64,000 nucleotides of DNA from AV40 sp035538875 (GTDB lineage: Bacteria > Verrucomicrobiota > Verrucomicrobiia > Chthoniobacterales > UBA10450): contig DATLJP010000022.1 of NCBI GenBank assembly GCA_035538875.1, positions 1-64,000 on the forward strand. The letters run 5' to 3'. Made by a program: the position numbers and the translations under genes. The notes under the pieces were generated by a model. That model had not been told where the DNA came from. It made no database searches and worked only from the letters and a program-made list of their open reading frames with translations. Each line of letters begins with the position of its first letter. The stretch's first letter is position 1. Below, in pieces: positions 17,174-25,698 of this stretch.

Positions 17174-19207
17174 GTGAACGTATCTCGATTTCTAGCTGAA
17201 CTGAAACGCCGCCACGTCTATCGCGCGGCCGTCGCCTACATAGTTGCCAGTTGGGCGCTCGCTCAAGGAATCGCGCAGGTGCTGCCGGTTTTCGATATTC
17301 CGAATTCGGTGATCCGTTGGGTAATCATTGCGCTCATGATTGGATTTCCAGCCGCGATACTTCTTTCGTGGTTGTACGAAATCACGCCCGAAGGAATTGT
17401 CCGAGAAGAAGATGTCGACCCGGAAACGAGGAAAACCGCGCGTCGGTTTTGGGATATCGTGATCATCGGCGTTTTGTTGCTCTTGATCCTGGCGCTAATT
17501 TATGGACGGCTTCCGTTTCGCAGTTCGAGTGGCGAGCTTATTCCGGAAAAGAGCATCGCAGTGTTGCCGTTTGCGAACTTTAGCGAGGACAAACAAAACG
17601 CGTTTTTTGCTGACGGCATCCAAGAGGACATTCTGACCAGCCTCGCGCGAATCAGCGATTTGCGCGTGATCAGCCGTTCATCGGTCATGCGATTCAGAGA
17701 TCCAACAACGCACAGTTTGCGTGAAATCGGCAAATTGCTCGGCGTTGTGAACGTCTTGGAAGGCGCCGTGCGCCGCGAAGGCGACAAAGTTGTGGTGAAC
17801 GTGCAATTGATCGATGCCCTGAAAGACCGACATCTTTGGGCGCAGCGCTACGAACGGACACTTGCGGACTCGTTAGGCCTGCAGGGGGAGCTTGCTTCGC
17901 AGATCGCAGATGAGCTTCGGGTCACGCTAAGTCCGAATGAAAAGGCGCGGATCGAGGCCAAACCGACGGAAAACGCTGATGCTTATCTGGTTTATCTTCA
18001 GGCAAATCAAATCGAGCGAAATCTGGACACGCTCCTCGAAGATTACAAGAAAGCGGAGCAGCTTTATGTGAAGGCGATTGGGCTTGATCCGAAGTTTGCC
18101 CTGGCTCATGCGCGCCTCGCCTCCACGCGCGCGGCAATTTTTCATTATTATGAACCGCTCGACAGCTGGAAAACGAAAGCACGCATTGAAGCCGAAACCG
18201 CGTTGGAGTTGCAACAGAATCTGGCCGAGGCGCACCTAGCGCTCGGTCAGTGCATATATTGGCTCGACCAGGATTACGATCGCGCGCTCGCTCAATTCGA
18301 GATCACTGCGCGCCTAGCGCCGAATAATACTGAAGTCGGTGGACTGACTGCGGCGATTAAAAGACGCCAAGGAAAATGGCAGGAAGCACTCCAGGGTTAC
18401 GCAAAGATGAGCAAGCTCAATCCACAGAATCCGAACATCATTCGCAATCTTCTTTTCACTTATACGGCGATGCGGCACTGGCCAGAAGCGGCGCCAGTAG
18501 CCGAACGAATGCGCGGGATGGCGCCCACGTCGCTCGTCGCGAAGGCCCAGAGAGGTTATGTCGATTTTTGGTGGAAGGGCGATACGAATCGACTGAAATC
18601 GGTTCTCGCGGAAATTCCGACCAACATTGATCCGGATGGCGTGGTAACCACGTGTCGGTGGGACATCGCGATGATCGAACGCGATTACGCGACTGCGAAA
18701 CTCGTGGTCGACGCGTCGCCGCTCAATGAATTTTCCTACACGAATGGCGGAGTTACACCGAAGAGCTTTTTCTACGGATGCATAGCGCTTGCGGAAGGCG
18801 ACGTGAACAGTGCGGGAAGACTTTTCGATGCAGCGCGCACGACTTTCGAAGCGGCGGTCAAAGAATCGCCCAACAGCGCTGAACGGCACGCAAATCTTGG
18901 ATTGGCTTACGGTTTAATGGGACGGAAAGAGGATGCGATCCGCGAAGGGCGGCGCGCGGTCGACCTCAAGCCTGAATCTGTGGACGCGCTGGATGGGGTT
19001 CTGATGAATTGTTATCTGGCGCTGACTTATGCGCGCTGCGGTGAAAAAGATTTCGCGTTTCCGTTGCTGGAGCGGCTTTTGAAAACGCCAGGAGCGCCTG
19101 ATAGCGGGAACTACAGTGTCACGGTGAACGATTTGAAATTTCGCTGGGAATGGGACCCGATCCGCAACGATCCGCGTTTCCAGAAGCTGCTCAGCACGCC
19201 GCCGTGA
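17174..19207 (+). CDS. Membrane TolB-like/TPR protein, first of a tandem pair
   Basis: A 677-residue protein. After a cytoplasmic start (SRFLAELKRRHVYRAAVAY) come two membrane helices (about 17-32 and 42-62), a linker, a third helix (about 92-110), then a FlgO/TolB-N-like domain (KSIAVLPFANFSEDKQNAFF to VQLIDALKDRHLWAQRYERT), and TPR units to the end. This layout is found in proteins linked to adenylate cyclases or winged-helix regulators in many soil bacteria; no cyclase or DNA-binding domain is present here. GTG 17174 is chosen because its sister starts the same way (MNLKRFFAELKRRKVY). Its TGA overlaps the GTG of the next gene (GTGA), indicating coupled translation. Confidence 0.75.
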   Translation: MNVSRFLAELKRRHVYRAAVAYIVASWALAQGIAQVLPVFDIPNSVIRWVIIALMIGFPAAILLSWLYEITPEGIVREEDVDPETRKTARRFWDIVIIGVLLLLILALIYGRLPFRSSSGELIPEKSIAVLPFANFSEDKQNAFFADGIQEDILTSLARISDLRVISRSSVMRFRDPTTHSLREIGKLLGVVNVLEGAVRREGDKVVVNVQLIDALKDRHLWAQRYERTLADSLGLQGELASQIADELRVTLSPNEKARIEAKPTENADAYLVYLQANQIERNLDTLLEDYKKAEQLYVKAIGLDPKFALAHARLASTRAAIFHYYEPLDSWKTKARIEAETALELQQNLAEAHLALGQCIYWLDQDYDRALAQFEITARLAPNNTEVGGLTAAIKRRQGKWQEALQGYAKMSKLNPQNPNIIRNLLFTYTAMRHWPEAAPVAERMRGMAPTSLVAKAQRGYVDFWWKGDTNRLKSVLAEIPTNIDPDGVVTTCRWDIAMIERDYATAKLVVDASPLNEFSYTNGGVTPKSFFYGCIALAEGDVNSAGRLFDAARTTFEAAVKESPNSAERHANLGLAYGLMGRKEDAIREGRRAVDLKPESVDALDGVLMNCYLALTYARCGEKDFAFPLLERLLKTPGAPDSGNYSVTVNDLKFRWEWDPIRNDPRFQKLLSTPP

Positions 19208-20859
19208 ATCTAAAGAGATTTTTCGCCGAGCTGAAGCGGCGCAAGGTTTACAGCGTAGCGGTCGCATACGTGGTGTTTGGCGCAGGGCTTATCCAACTCG
19301 CAACCAGTGTTCTCCCGTCGTTCGATTTTCCTGTTTGGAGCACGCGACTTGTTATTGTTGCCATCGCGCTCGGATGTCCGGTTGCATTGGTGCTCTCGTG
19401 GTTTTTTGATCTAACTCGCTACGGGATCGCCCGCACGCCGGACTTAGATCAAATCGAAATTGGGCGCGCCCCGAACGTGAGCGAGCATTCGATCGCGGTT
19501 CTGCCTTTTGCCGATCTCAGTCCAGCAAGAGATCACGATTATTTCAGTGATGGAATTGCCGAGGAAATTCTGACCGCGTTGTCGAAGATCGACGATCTGC
19601 GTGTTGCCGCGCGCCGTTCGTCGTTCTGGTTCAAGGACCGACAAGCCGATCTGCGCGAGGTCGCGAACAAGCTGAATGTCGCGCATGTCCTCGAGGGATC
19701 GGTGCGTCGGGAAGATAATCGCATTCGGGTAACGGCGGAACTGATTGACGCGCGCAAGGGTTTCACGATCTGGTCCGATACGTTCGAGCGCGAAATCCAC
19801 AGCATCTTCGCGCTGCAGGACGAAATCACACGCGCGATCGTTGATAAGCTGAAACTGAAGCTGGCAATTGCAGCGCCGTCTCAGGCGCGAAACCTCGCGG
19901 CTTACGATTCCTATTTGCAGGGCCTCTTTTATTCCGACAAAAGCACCGAAGAAGCGCTGCGAAAAAGTCTGCAGTATTTCAGTGACGCTTTGAAAAAAGA
20001 ACCGCGTTTTGGTCGTGCCTGGACCGGCATCGCGAAATCGTGGCTTTGGCTGGCAGACGCTTATGTCGCACCACTCGAAGCATATTCGAAAGTTCGCGAA
20101 GCTGCGCTCAATGCGCTCAAGATCGACAAAGACGACGCCGAGGCGCACGTCTACCTCGGCGAAACGAAACGGATTCTTGATTGGAATATGGATGGCGCGG
20201 CGCGCGAATTTTGTCGAGCGGTTGCGCTCGATCCGAAATCGACGCCTTCGAATTATTTTTCAGCGGCGTTTTGCGCGGCGCTCGGCGAACGCCAGGACGC
20301 GTTGAAGTATTTGCAGCGCACCGCCACCATCGACCCGGCGTCGCTTTGGGTGAACAACGCCGCGTGCGAACTTTATCGTTATTTTGGTCTTTACGATGAA
20401 GCAATCGCGGCCGGCGAACGCGCGTTACAGCTCGATCCCGCGTTTGTTTATGGCGAACCGTTGCTCGCCGCGCTCTATCGCGAACTGGGCCGGTTCGACG
20501 AAGCGATCGCGCTCTACGAAAAAGCGCAGGACATCACCGGCCGCGGTGCGTTTGGCTTGGCGATCACTTACGCACGGATGAATAGGCCAACCGAAGCGCG
20601 CCAGGTTTTGGCCAAAGCAGTTGGAAGTCGCGGCAGCTACACGCCGGGCGATGCGATCGCGCACATCCACGTGGCTTTGGGCGAACATGACAACGCGATT
20701 CGCGAACTGGAACGCGCATGCAATGAGCGGTCGTCATCGGTTCATTTTATCGGCATCGCGCCGGAATTTAAACCACTTCGCTCCGATAAACGGTTCCTGT
20801 CGATGTTAAAACGAATCGGACTCGAACCAGAGAAAGTTTTTGCGGCCGGGGTTCCGTAG
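19204..20859 (+). CDS. Membrane TolB-like/TPR protein, second of a tandem pair
   Basis: A 551-residue paralogue of the preceding gene with the same order: conserved start LKRFFAELKRRKVYSVAVAY, two membrane helices (about 16-32 and 40-60), a shorter linker lacking the third helix, the TolB-like domain HSIAVLPFADLSPARDHDYF through ELIDARKGFTIWSDTF, and TPR repeats such as DEAIAAGERALQLDPAFVYG and DEAIALYEKAQDITGRG. GTG 19204 overlaps the upstream stop by 4 bases. The pair probably works as one unit, perhaps a membrane scaffold or sensor. The specific role is unknown. Confidence 0.75.
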   Translation: MNLKRFFAELKRRKVYSVAVAYVVFGAGLIQLATSVLPSFDFPVWSTRLVIVAIALGCPVALVLSWFFDLTRYGIARTPDLDQIEIGRAPNVSEHSIAVLPFADLSPARDHDYFSDGIAEEILTALSKIDDLRVAARRSSFWFKDRQADLREVANKLNVAHVLEGSVRREDNRIRVTAELIDARKGFTIWSDTFEREIHSIFALQDEITRAIVDKLKLKLAIAAPSQARNLAAYDSYLQGLFYSDKSTEEALRKSLQYFSDALKKEPRFGRAWTGIAKSWLWLADAYVAPLEAYSKVREAALNALKIDKDDAEAHVYLGETKRILDWNMDGAAREFCRAVALDPKSTPSNYFSAAFCAALGERQDALKYLQRTATIDPASLWVNNAACELYRYFGLYDEAIAAGERALQLDPAFVYGEPLLAALYRELGRFDEAIALYEKAQDITGRGAFGLAITYARMNRPTEARQVLAKAVGSRGSYTPGDAIAHIHVALGEHDNAIRELERACNERSSSVHFIGIAPEFKPLRSDKRFLSMLKRIGLEPEKVFAAGVP

Positions 20860-20871
20860 TCGCTCGGCGCC

Positions 20872-22362
20872 TCAGACCGAAGGATTTCGCAACTCGTCAA
20901 ACGCTGGCCCCAGATTCGCGAGCACGTCACTGGCGAGGACCGATTCCTCACTCGCGCCACGTTGAAATATCGAGATCTCCGCCGCGCGGCCACAGACCCA
21001 CGCGCCAAGCCGACCTGCGTCGTACATTGATAACTCACGTCCTGCCAAACCCGCGCAGACGCCGGTCAGGACATCGCCCATTCCGCCACTCGCCATTCCT
21101 GGATTGCCGGTCGTGTTGTAGCTGATCGGTTTGCCGCGCTCGCAAACGATTGTGCGACTTCCTTTGAGGAGGAGGGTGACCGGAAATTGATCGGAAAAGT
21201 TTCGCGCAATACCGGCGCGCGCCATCTTGCCGACTTCCATCAATCGTTTTATTTCGCCGGGATGCGGCGTGAGCAGGCGTGGTCCGCGGCAACTGTGCAG
21301 AACCTGCACTTTGTCGGCAAGAATATTTAGCCCATCAGCGTCTAAGATCATTGGTTGATGGGCGTTCTCGATTAAATTCAACACTTCAGACGCGTGCGCT
21401 TTTCCCAAACCTGGTCCGACGGCCCAGATGTCGATCCTTTCCTCGAGCAAATCGCGATACCGGCGGACTGGCTTCACCATCGCTTCGACTGGGGCCGCAC
21501 TCGCGACGATTTCGTAAATCTCCTCCGGGACAAAGAGTTCCACCAAGCCCGCGCCAGCGCGAAGTGCGCCTTCGCTTGTCATCACAGCAGCGCCGACAAA
21601 ACCTCTCGATCCAGCAACAACTCCGATCCGACCAAGTTCGTTTTTATAAGCGCTGAATTTTCGCCGCGGCACGAAGGCGCTCAGCGAATATGGAGTCGCA
21701 GCCAATTCATTCGGCGCGCTTGCTTCCGCCCAAGGACCGGGAAGTGGAACAATTTCGATGCGTCCGACGAGGTCGAGCGCGGAATCGACGATCAATCCGT
21801 GCTTGGCGAAACCAATCGTCACCGTAAAATCGGCGATAACAGAATCTTCCGGATCGTTCTCGCCTGAATCGGCGTCGAGACCGGTCGGAAGATCGACCGC
21901 GAAAACGAATGCATTTTCTTCGCGACGCAGTCGATTGATGTCACGGGCTGCGGTCCGAATTGGTTCTCGCAAAAATGATTTTGCACCGGTCCCGAGCAAG
22001 CCATCGAGAATGATCGTTTGCGGCGCGCACTCGATTGTCGTGCAAGACTTTGAGGCGGCGTCGCGCAATGCTTTCAATTTTTTCTGCGTCAGCTCGCTGC
22101 AAGTCTCTTCCGCGAACGGCAGGCGGATGTCGATCTTCCAACCGATTCTCTGTAGCTGTTCGGCGGCCACGAGCGCGTCACCACCGTTATGGCCCTTGCC
22201 CGCAAAAACAATGCAGGTCGCCGGTTTGGGAAAAAATTGCCGGACGGTGCGGGCGACTCCTGCGCCGGCTTGGTCCATAAGCGTTTCAACACTAACACCG
22301 CGCGCAAACGCGGATTGCTCCGCCGCCTGCATTTGCGCCGAGCTCAACACGGGCGATTCCAA
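20872..22362 (-). CDS. nnr: Bifunctional NAD(P)H-hydrate epimerase / ADP-dependent dehydratase
   Basis: Metabolite-repair enzyme that epimerises and dehydrates damaged NAD(P)H hydrates. The N-terminal YjeF_N (NnrE) half shows FAGKGHNGGDALVAAEQL and GLLGTGAKSFLREP. The C-terminal ribokinase-like NnrD half shows GSRGFVGAAVMTSEGALRAG, GPGLGKAH, LLTPHPGEIKRL, and the nucleotide motif GNPGMASGGMGDVLTG. Length 496 fits the fused form. It is the last gene of a leftward operon, starting one base after the upstream amidase stop. It ends 12 bases from the convergent TPR gene. Confidence 0.94.
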   Translation of the reverse strand: MESPVLSSAQMQAAEQSAFARGVSVETLMDQAGAGVARTVRQFFPKPATCIVFAGKGHNGGDALVAAEQLQRIGWKIDIRLPFAEETCSELTQKKLKALRDAASKSCTTIECAPQTIILDGLLGTGAKSFLREPIRTAARDINRLRREENAFVFAVDLPTGLDADSGENDPEDSVIADFTVTIGFAKHGLIVDSALDLVGRIEIVPLPGPWAEASAPNELAATPYSLSAFVPRRKFSAYKNELGRIGVVAGSRGFVGAAVMTSEGALRAGAGLVELFVPEEIYEIVASAAPVEAMVKPVRRYRDLLEERIDIWAVGPGLGKAHASEVLNLIENAHQPMILDADGLNILADKVQVLHSCRGPRLLTPHPGEIKRLMEVGKMARAGIARNFSDQFPVTLLLKGSRTIVCERGKPISYNTTGNPGMASGGMGDVLTGVCAGLAGRELSMYDAGRLGAWVCGRAAEISIFQRGASEESVLASDVLANLGPAFDELRNPSV

Positions 22363-23205
22363 CTAATCCTCCGTTTTGGATTTCTTTTTCTCAATCGAGC
22401 TTTTCTTCGGTGAATCCGAATCGGAATCAGAAGATTTCCTGTGCTTCGACGATGACGACTTGGATGAACTCCTCGAACGCTTGTGCTTCGAGCGCGCACG
22501 ATCCGGATCGTGATAATGAGTTTGATCGATGAACGGCTGGAGCGGAACCGTGGCGGTGTTGGCCGCCACCCGGTTCGCGCTTGAGCTGCTAGCGACGAGC
22601 GAACGTTCGCGCACGCCGCGCGCTATTTCTTCGGCAAGTTTCTGTCGATAAGCAACGCTCTGAGCGTACTGGGCTTCAGTCGGATTGGTAAGAAATCCAC
22701 ATTCCACAAGGACTGCCGGAATCCTGGTGTTCCGTAGAACGTAAAAGCCGCGACGCCGCACACCGCGATTGGGCGTTGGCGCGCCGCCGGCGACGTAGTA
22801 ATGGATCGCGGACGCTAGGGCCAAACTTTGCGAGCTGTAAAAATAAGTTTCAATTCCATTCGCGCTCGAACGCGGCGTGGCATTGAAATGAATACAAACA
22901 AAGATCGCGTCCGGATAAGAATTCGCGATTGCAACACGCGTGCCCAAAGGGATGAAGACATCGCTGTCTCTGGTCATGACGACGCGATAGCCGTAGGTTT
23001 GAAGATTCGCTTTGAGTCGCTGCGCTACGTCCAAGTTCATGACGCTCTCAGCAACACGCTGTCCCGGAATTCCGCCTCGATCGGACCCACCGTGACCAGC
23101 GTCGATAACAATGGTGGTTGAACTTGAAGCCGGCAAGCCGAGCGCGTCCTTCGCGACGAACGATGTCGCAAGCGCCAAAGTCAGGAGCAGAAGATATTTT
23201 AGCAT
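22363..23205 (-). CDS. Secreted N-acetylmuramoyl-L-alanine amidase (Amidase_3)
   Basis: Zinc amidase acting on peptidoglycan. A signal peptide (about 1-23) is followed by the catalytic domain: IVIDAGHGGSDRG with Zn His38, RVAESVMNLDVA with Zn Glu53, FVCIHFNA with the third Zn His, and VLVECGFLTNPTEA with the catalytic Glu. The last 50 residues are unusual: a Ser/Lys/Arg-rich low-complexity tail (SKHKRSRSSSKSSSSKHRKS) that could bind acidic cell-wall polymers or DNA. It lies directly against nnr and 3 bases after the upstream small gene. A second secreted amidase is encoded at 10304, but the two are not close paralogues. Confidence 0.9.
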   Translation of the reverse strand: MLKYLLLLTLALATSFVAKDALGLPASSSTTIVIDAGHGGSDRGGIPGQRVAESVMNLDVAQRLKANLQTYGYRVVMTRDSDVFIPLGTRVAIANSYPDAIFVCIHFNATPRSSANGIETYFYSSQSLALASAIHYYVAGGAPTPNRGVRRRGFYVLRNTRIPAVLVECGFLTNPTEAQYAQSVAYRQKLAEEIARGVRERSLVASSSSANRVAANTATVPLQPFIDQTHYHDPDRARSKHKRSRSSSKSSSSKHRKSSDSDSDSPKKSSIEKKKSKTED

Positions 23206-23208
23206 TCG

Positions 23209-23583
23209 CTAATTGTCCTTCGGCGCGTTCGGCGGCCGCGCGGAAGGTTTTCGAGCGGTCTTGCGGGCCGCTTGCGTCACCGGTGTATCCATCATTCCGC
23301 CGGCGACTTTTACCACGCCATCATCAAAATGCACAAGTCGCGGCCGCGTTTCGGCAAAGCTGGCGCGTGAAGTGAGCTCGCCATTCAGGCCGACACGCGC
23401 GTACGCCCAATTGTGGGGCGCGGCGCAGTAAAGAACATGGAGCTGGTTCGAGCGGTCGAATTCCGCCTGCGGTTCGTCGAAAGCGATGACGTGCCCCAAT
23501 GAATAGGTTGCGTAAACAATTCGGCTGTCTTTGTCTTCGACGCGCACGTAGAGCGAAGTGTGATCCGGAAAGCAGTTCGTCAT
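23209..23583 (-). CDS. Hypothetical protein, operon member
   Basis: A 124-residue protein I do not recognise. It has alternating beta-type segments (SLYVRVEDKDSRIVYATYSL, LHVLYCAAPHNWAYARVGL) and a Lys/Arg/Pro-rich tail, with no signal peptide or membrane helix. Its ATG overlaps the stop of the upstream gene by 4 bases (ATGA), and the amidase gene follows after 3 bases, which strongly supports real translation. Possibly a small beta-sandwich protein. No function is proposed. Confidence 0.6.
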   Translation of the reverse strand: MTNCFPDHTSLYVRVEDKDSRIVYATYSLGHVIAFDEPQAEFDRSNQLHVLYCAAPHNWAYARVGLNGELTSRASFAETRPRLVHFDDGVVKVAGGMMDTPVTQAARKTARKPSARPPNAPKDN

Positions 23584-23840
23584 GAGCGAATAGTACGAAT
23601 GTTTCCACCCGCACCGTTTCGTTCCGGAACGCCGACCGTTTTTTGCCGGGTCGGTTGTGCAGCGGGCGCTTCGAAAACTTTCGTCTGCGAATAAAAGAAT
23701 TTGTTTAGATCAGCGAAGTAAACATGCGCGCGGACGTGATAAGTCCCGAGCAGCTGATAATGGTGGCGCGTGTAGCTCTTAACCATTTGCACCGGCGCTT
23801 CACCCATCTCGGGATCGCGGTGAATGATGAGCAATTGCAT
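23580..23840 (-). CDS. Hypothetical small protein, operon member
   Basis: An 86-residue protein without recognisable domain: MQLLIIHRDPEMGEAPVQMV, then a beta-rich stretch YHVRAHVYFADLNKFFY, then a basic, disordered tail. Its ATG directly follows the TAA of the upstream gene, and its stop overlaps the next start by 4 bases, so it is translated as part of the operon if real. The central strand pattern resembles the neighbouring genes' beta domains, but no homology can be claimed. Confidence 0.5.
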   Translation of the reverse strand: MQLLIIHRDPEMGEAPVQMVKSYTRHHYQLLGTYHVRAHVYFADLNKFFYSQTKVFEAPAAQPTRQKTVGVPERNGAGGNIRTIRS

Positions 23841-24959
23841 TTACTGCGGTGGAGCGGTTTCGGGCGCTGGGAAAAGAGTGAGGAGTCTGGTCGGTTCGGC
23901 GCGTGTATCCTGAAGCTGATCGTTATAATAAACGCGCACAATATAACCAAGGTATTTGCGATTTCCCGATTCCAGCGGCGGACTTGCCTTGATCGGTTTC
24001 CCTTTCTTGGCCGGATTAATCGCGGCCGCTGCAGCGGCGAGGTCAGTCTCGGCGGATTTCGTCTTCGATTTGGGACGAATGTAGGTGACGGCCAACGTTT
24101 CACTGTCGCTATCGGCCCAATCGTGATTCGGCGTCAGCCACTCGAAACCGACGTCGGCGTCTGTCAGCTTGATGTCATTGTCGCCCACCGTGTCATAAAA
24201 GAAGACCCGGATCCTCACTTTCGCGCGGTCGATCACTGCGTTTGGTCGTTTGTTCACCGCAATCCGCAACATCAAATTAGTCTCAGCATCCGGATCCGAA
24301 GTTTCCGATGCGGTTACCTCGCTAATTCCAAGCGTCGATCCCACGGGAATTCCCTGTGTCGTGGTGGTAACGCTCAAAGCATCGAGCGTAGTTGCGGGTT
24401 TTCCGGTATCGAGCGCTGAGCCGGTCGTTGATCCGGGAGCTGCCGGCACGCCAGTCTTTAGTTTCATGTCCGCCAGTTCGTAGAGCGGGCCAGCCGACGG
24501 CCCGATCTCTTGAACTCGGCGCCACGTCTCAGCCGAGCGATCGAAGTTTTGGATCGATTCGTAAATCATCGCCATTTTGGCTAGCACTTCGGCGTTTTTT
24601 GGGTCGCGTTGAGCAGCGTCTTGCAAACGCTCCAGCGCATTCACGCTATCACCGCTTTCGCGTGCCGCGTTCGCTTCCTGTAACAAACGGTCGGCCACGG
24701 ACATTGTCGATGTTGCAGGCGTAAGCGCCGGGCTTGGAGAGGCGATTGGCAATGCAACCGGCGGTGCAGAAGGCGCAGCCGACGGAAGCGGCGCCAGCGC
24801 TAGCCGAGTCGCCACGGCGCCAGTGGCTGGCCGCGTTTCGCTGATGTAATGAAAGCCGGTTACGAAAATTTCCGCGACCGCGAAAACAATGATCGCGATC
24901 AGTCCAATATTAGAGCTCTTGTCGGTTTGCGCGCTGGAAAGAAACGAGGGCGACGTCAT
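23841..24959 (-). CDS. Membrane-anchored TPR protein, first gene of operon
   Basis: A 372-residue protein with one N-terminal membrane helix (about 19-36, NIGLIAIIVFAVAEIFVTGF), a Pro/Ala/Ser-rich linker (about 45-85), one or two TPR units (VADRLLQEANAARESGDSVN, NAEVLAKMAMIYESIQNFDR), and a beta-rich C-terminal domain (NLMLRIAVNKRP, AKVRIRVFFYDTVGDNDIKL, YLGYIVRVYYNDQLQD). It heads a five-gene leftward cluster ending with nnr. The C-terminal domain seems specific to this lineage. Likely inner-membrane anchored, facing the periplasm. Function unknown. Confidence 0.65.
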   Translation of the reverse strand: MTSPSFLSSAQTDKSSNIGLIAIIVFAVAEIFVTGFHYISETRPATGAVATRLALAPLPSAAPSAPPVALPIASPSPALTPATSTMSVADRLLQEANAARESGDSVNALERLQDAAQRDPKNAEVLAKMAMIYESIQNFDRSAETWRRVQEIGPSAGPLYELADMKLKTGVPAAPGSTTGSALDTGKPATTLDALSVTTTTQGIPVGSTLGISEVTASETSDPDAETNLMLRIAVNKRPNAVIDRAKVRIRVFFYDTVGDNDIKLTDADVGFEWLTPNHDWADSDSETLAVTYIRPKSKTKSAETDLAAAAAAINPAKKGKPIKASPPLESGNRKYLGYIVRVYYNDQLQDTRAEPTRLLTLFPAPETAPPQ

Positions 24960-25074
24960 AGGCAGTTCATTCTTGTAGACCGCGCGGTCACCCTGTCAAC
25001 TCAGGAGCCGTCTGAGTTTCCACCTGCCACGCCGTAGTCTCGGCCAAGGTGGGTGGGGAACTCCAACTCAATGA

Positions 25075-25545
25075 CTAACGCGAGATGTCGCCCTGGCTGA
25101 GCATCTGAAAGCCGGCGCCGCTCAAAACGGAAATGGCGCAGTCGTTATCGTCCACGTGGAGCGCGAGCGCTGCCTGACCGCGCGGACGCATAAGAAGGGG
25201 ATAGGTGAAGTGCACGTTCACTTCGGCCATGAAAAGCGCGGCGAAGAGTTTCGAGAGCTCGGTTGCAACTTCACGCATCTCAACCACGACAACGTGGCAG
25301 GTTCCGAACGCGATGTTGCTCTGGCGGAACAGTTTTTCCACGCCCTCGGGATCGCTCACGACCAGGCGCGCAATCGCCGAATCGGTCGATTCAGAAACGC
25401 TCATCGCCATCACGTGGTAGTCGTGAGCGTTGAGCAGCTTCAGAACGTCGTGCATTGCGCCGACTTTGTTAGGAAGGAAAACCGAGAACTGTTTGACGAG
25501 TGGCCCGTCGCCTTTCGAGCTTGTCTTCGGTAAATCGAGTGCCAT
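25075..25545 (-). CDS. ACT-domain protein
   Basis: A 156-residue protein with two ACT-type beta-alpha-beta units: VKQFSVFLPNKVGAMHDVLKLLNAHDYHVMAMSVSE, and a second half containing ELSKLFAALFMAEVNVHFTYPLLMRP. ACT domains bind amino acids and regulate enzymes or transcription; stand-alone tandem forms are common in non-proteobacteria. There is no catalytic domain. It lies divergently from lysS. The ligand cannot be told from sequence. Confidence 0.75.
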   Translation of the reverse strand: MALDLPKTSSKGDGPLVKQFSVFLPNKVGAMHDVLKLLNAHDYHVMAMSVSESTDSAIARLVVSDPEGVEKLFRQSNIAFGTCHVVVVEMREVATELSKLFAALFMAEVNVHFTYPLLMRPRGQAALALHVDDNDCAISVLSGAGFQMLSQGDISR

Positions 25546-25625
25546 AGGTGGAATGCGCTCCCCACACGTTGTCAGAATTACGAGCGTTCGGCGACTAAAT
25601 TAAGTCAGGACCGGACTAGTGGTTT

Positions 25626-25656
25626 TTGTCTCTCGGCCGACCGCGTCGGGTATACT
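25626..25656 (+). promoter_or_regulatory. Weak candidate promoter of lysS
   Basis: TATACT at 25651-25656 is a good -10 element and lies about 40 bases before the lysS ATG. The best -35 match is TTGTCT at 25626-25631, 19 bases upstream, which is long for sigma70. Only the -10 is convincing. Confidence 0.3.
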
Positions 25657-25698
25657 CCTTGCGGAATTTGGAAAGAGAGCGTTCCATAACCGCGACCG

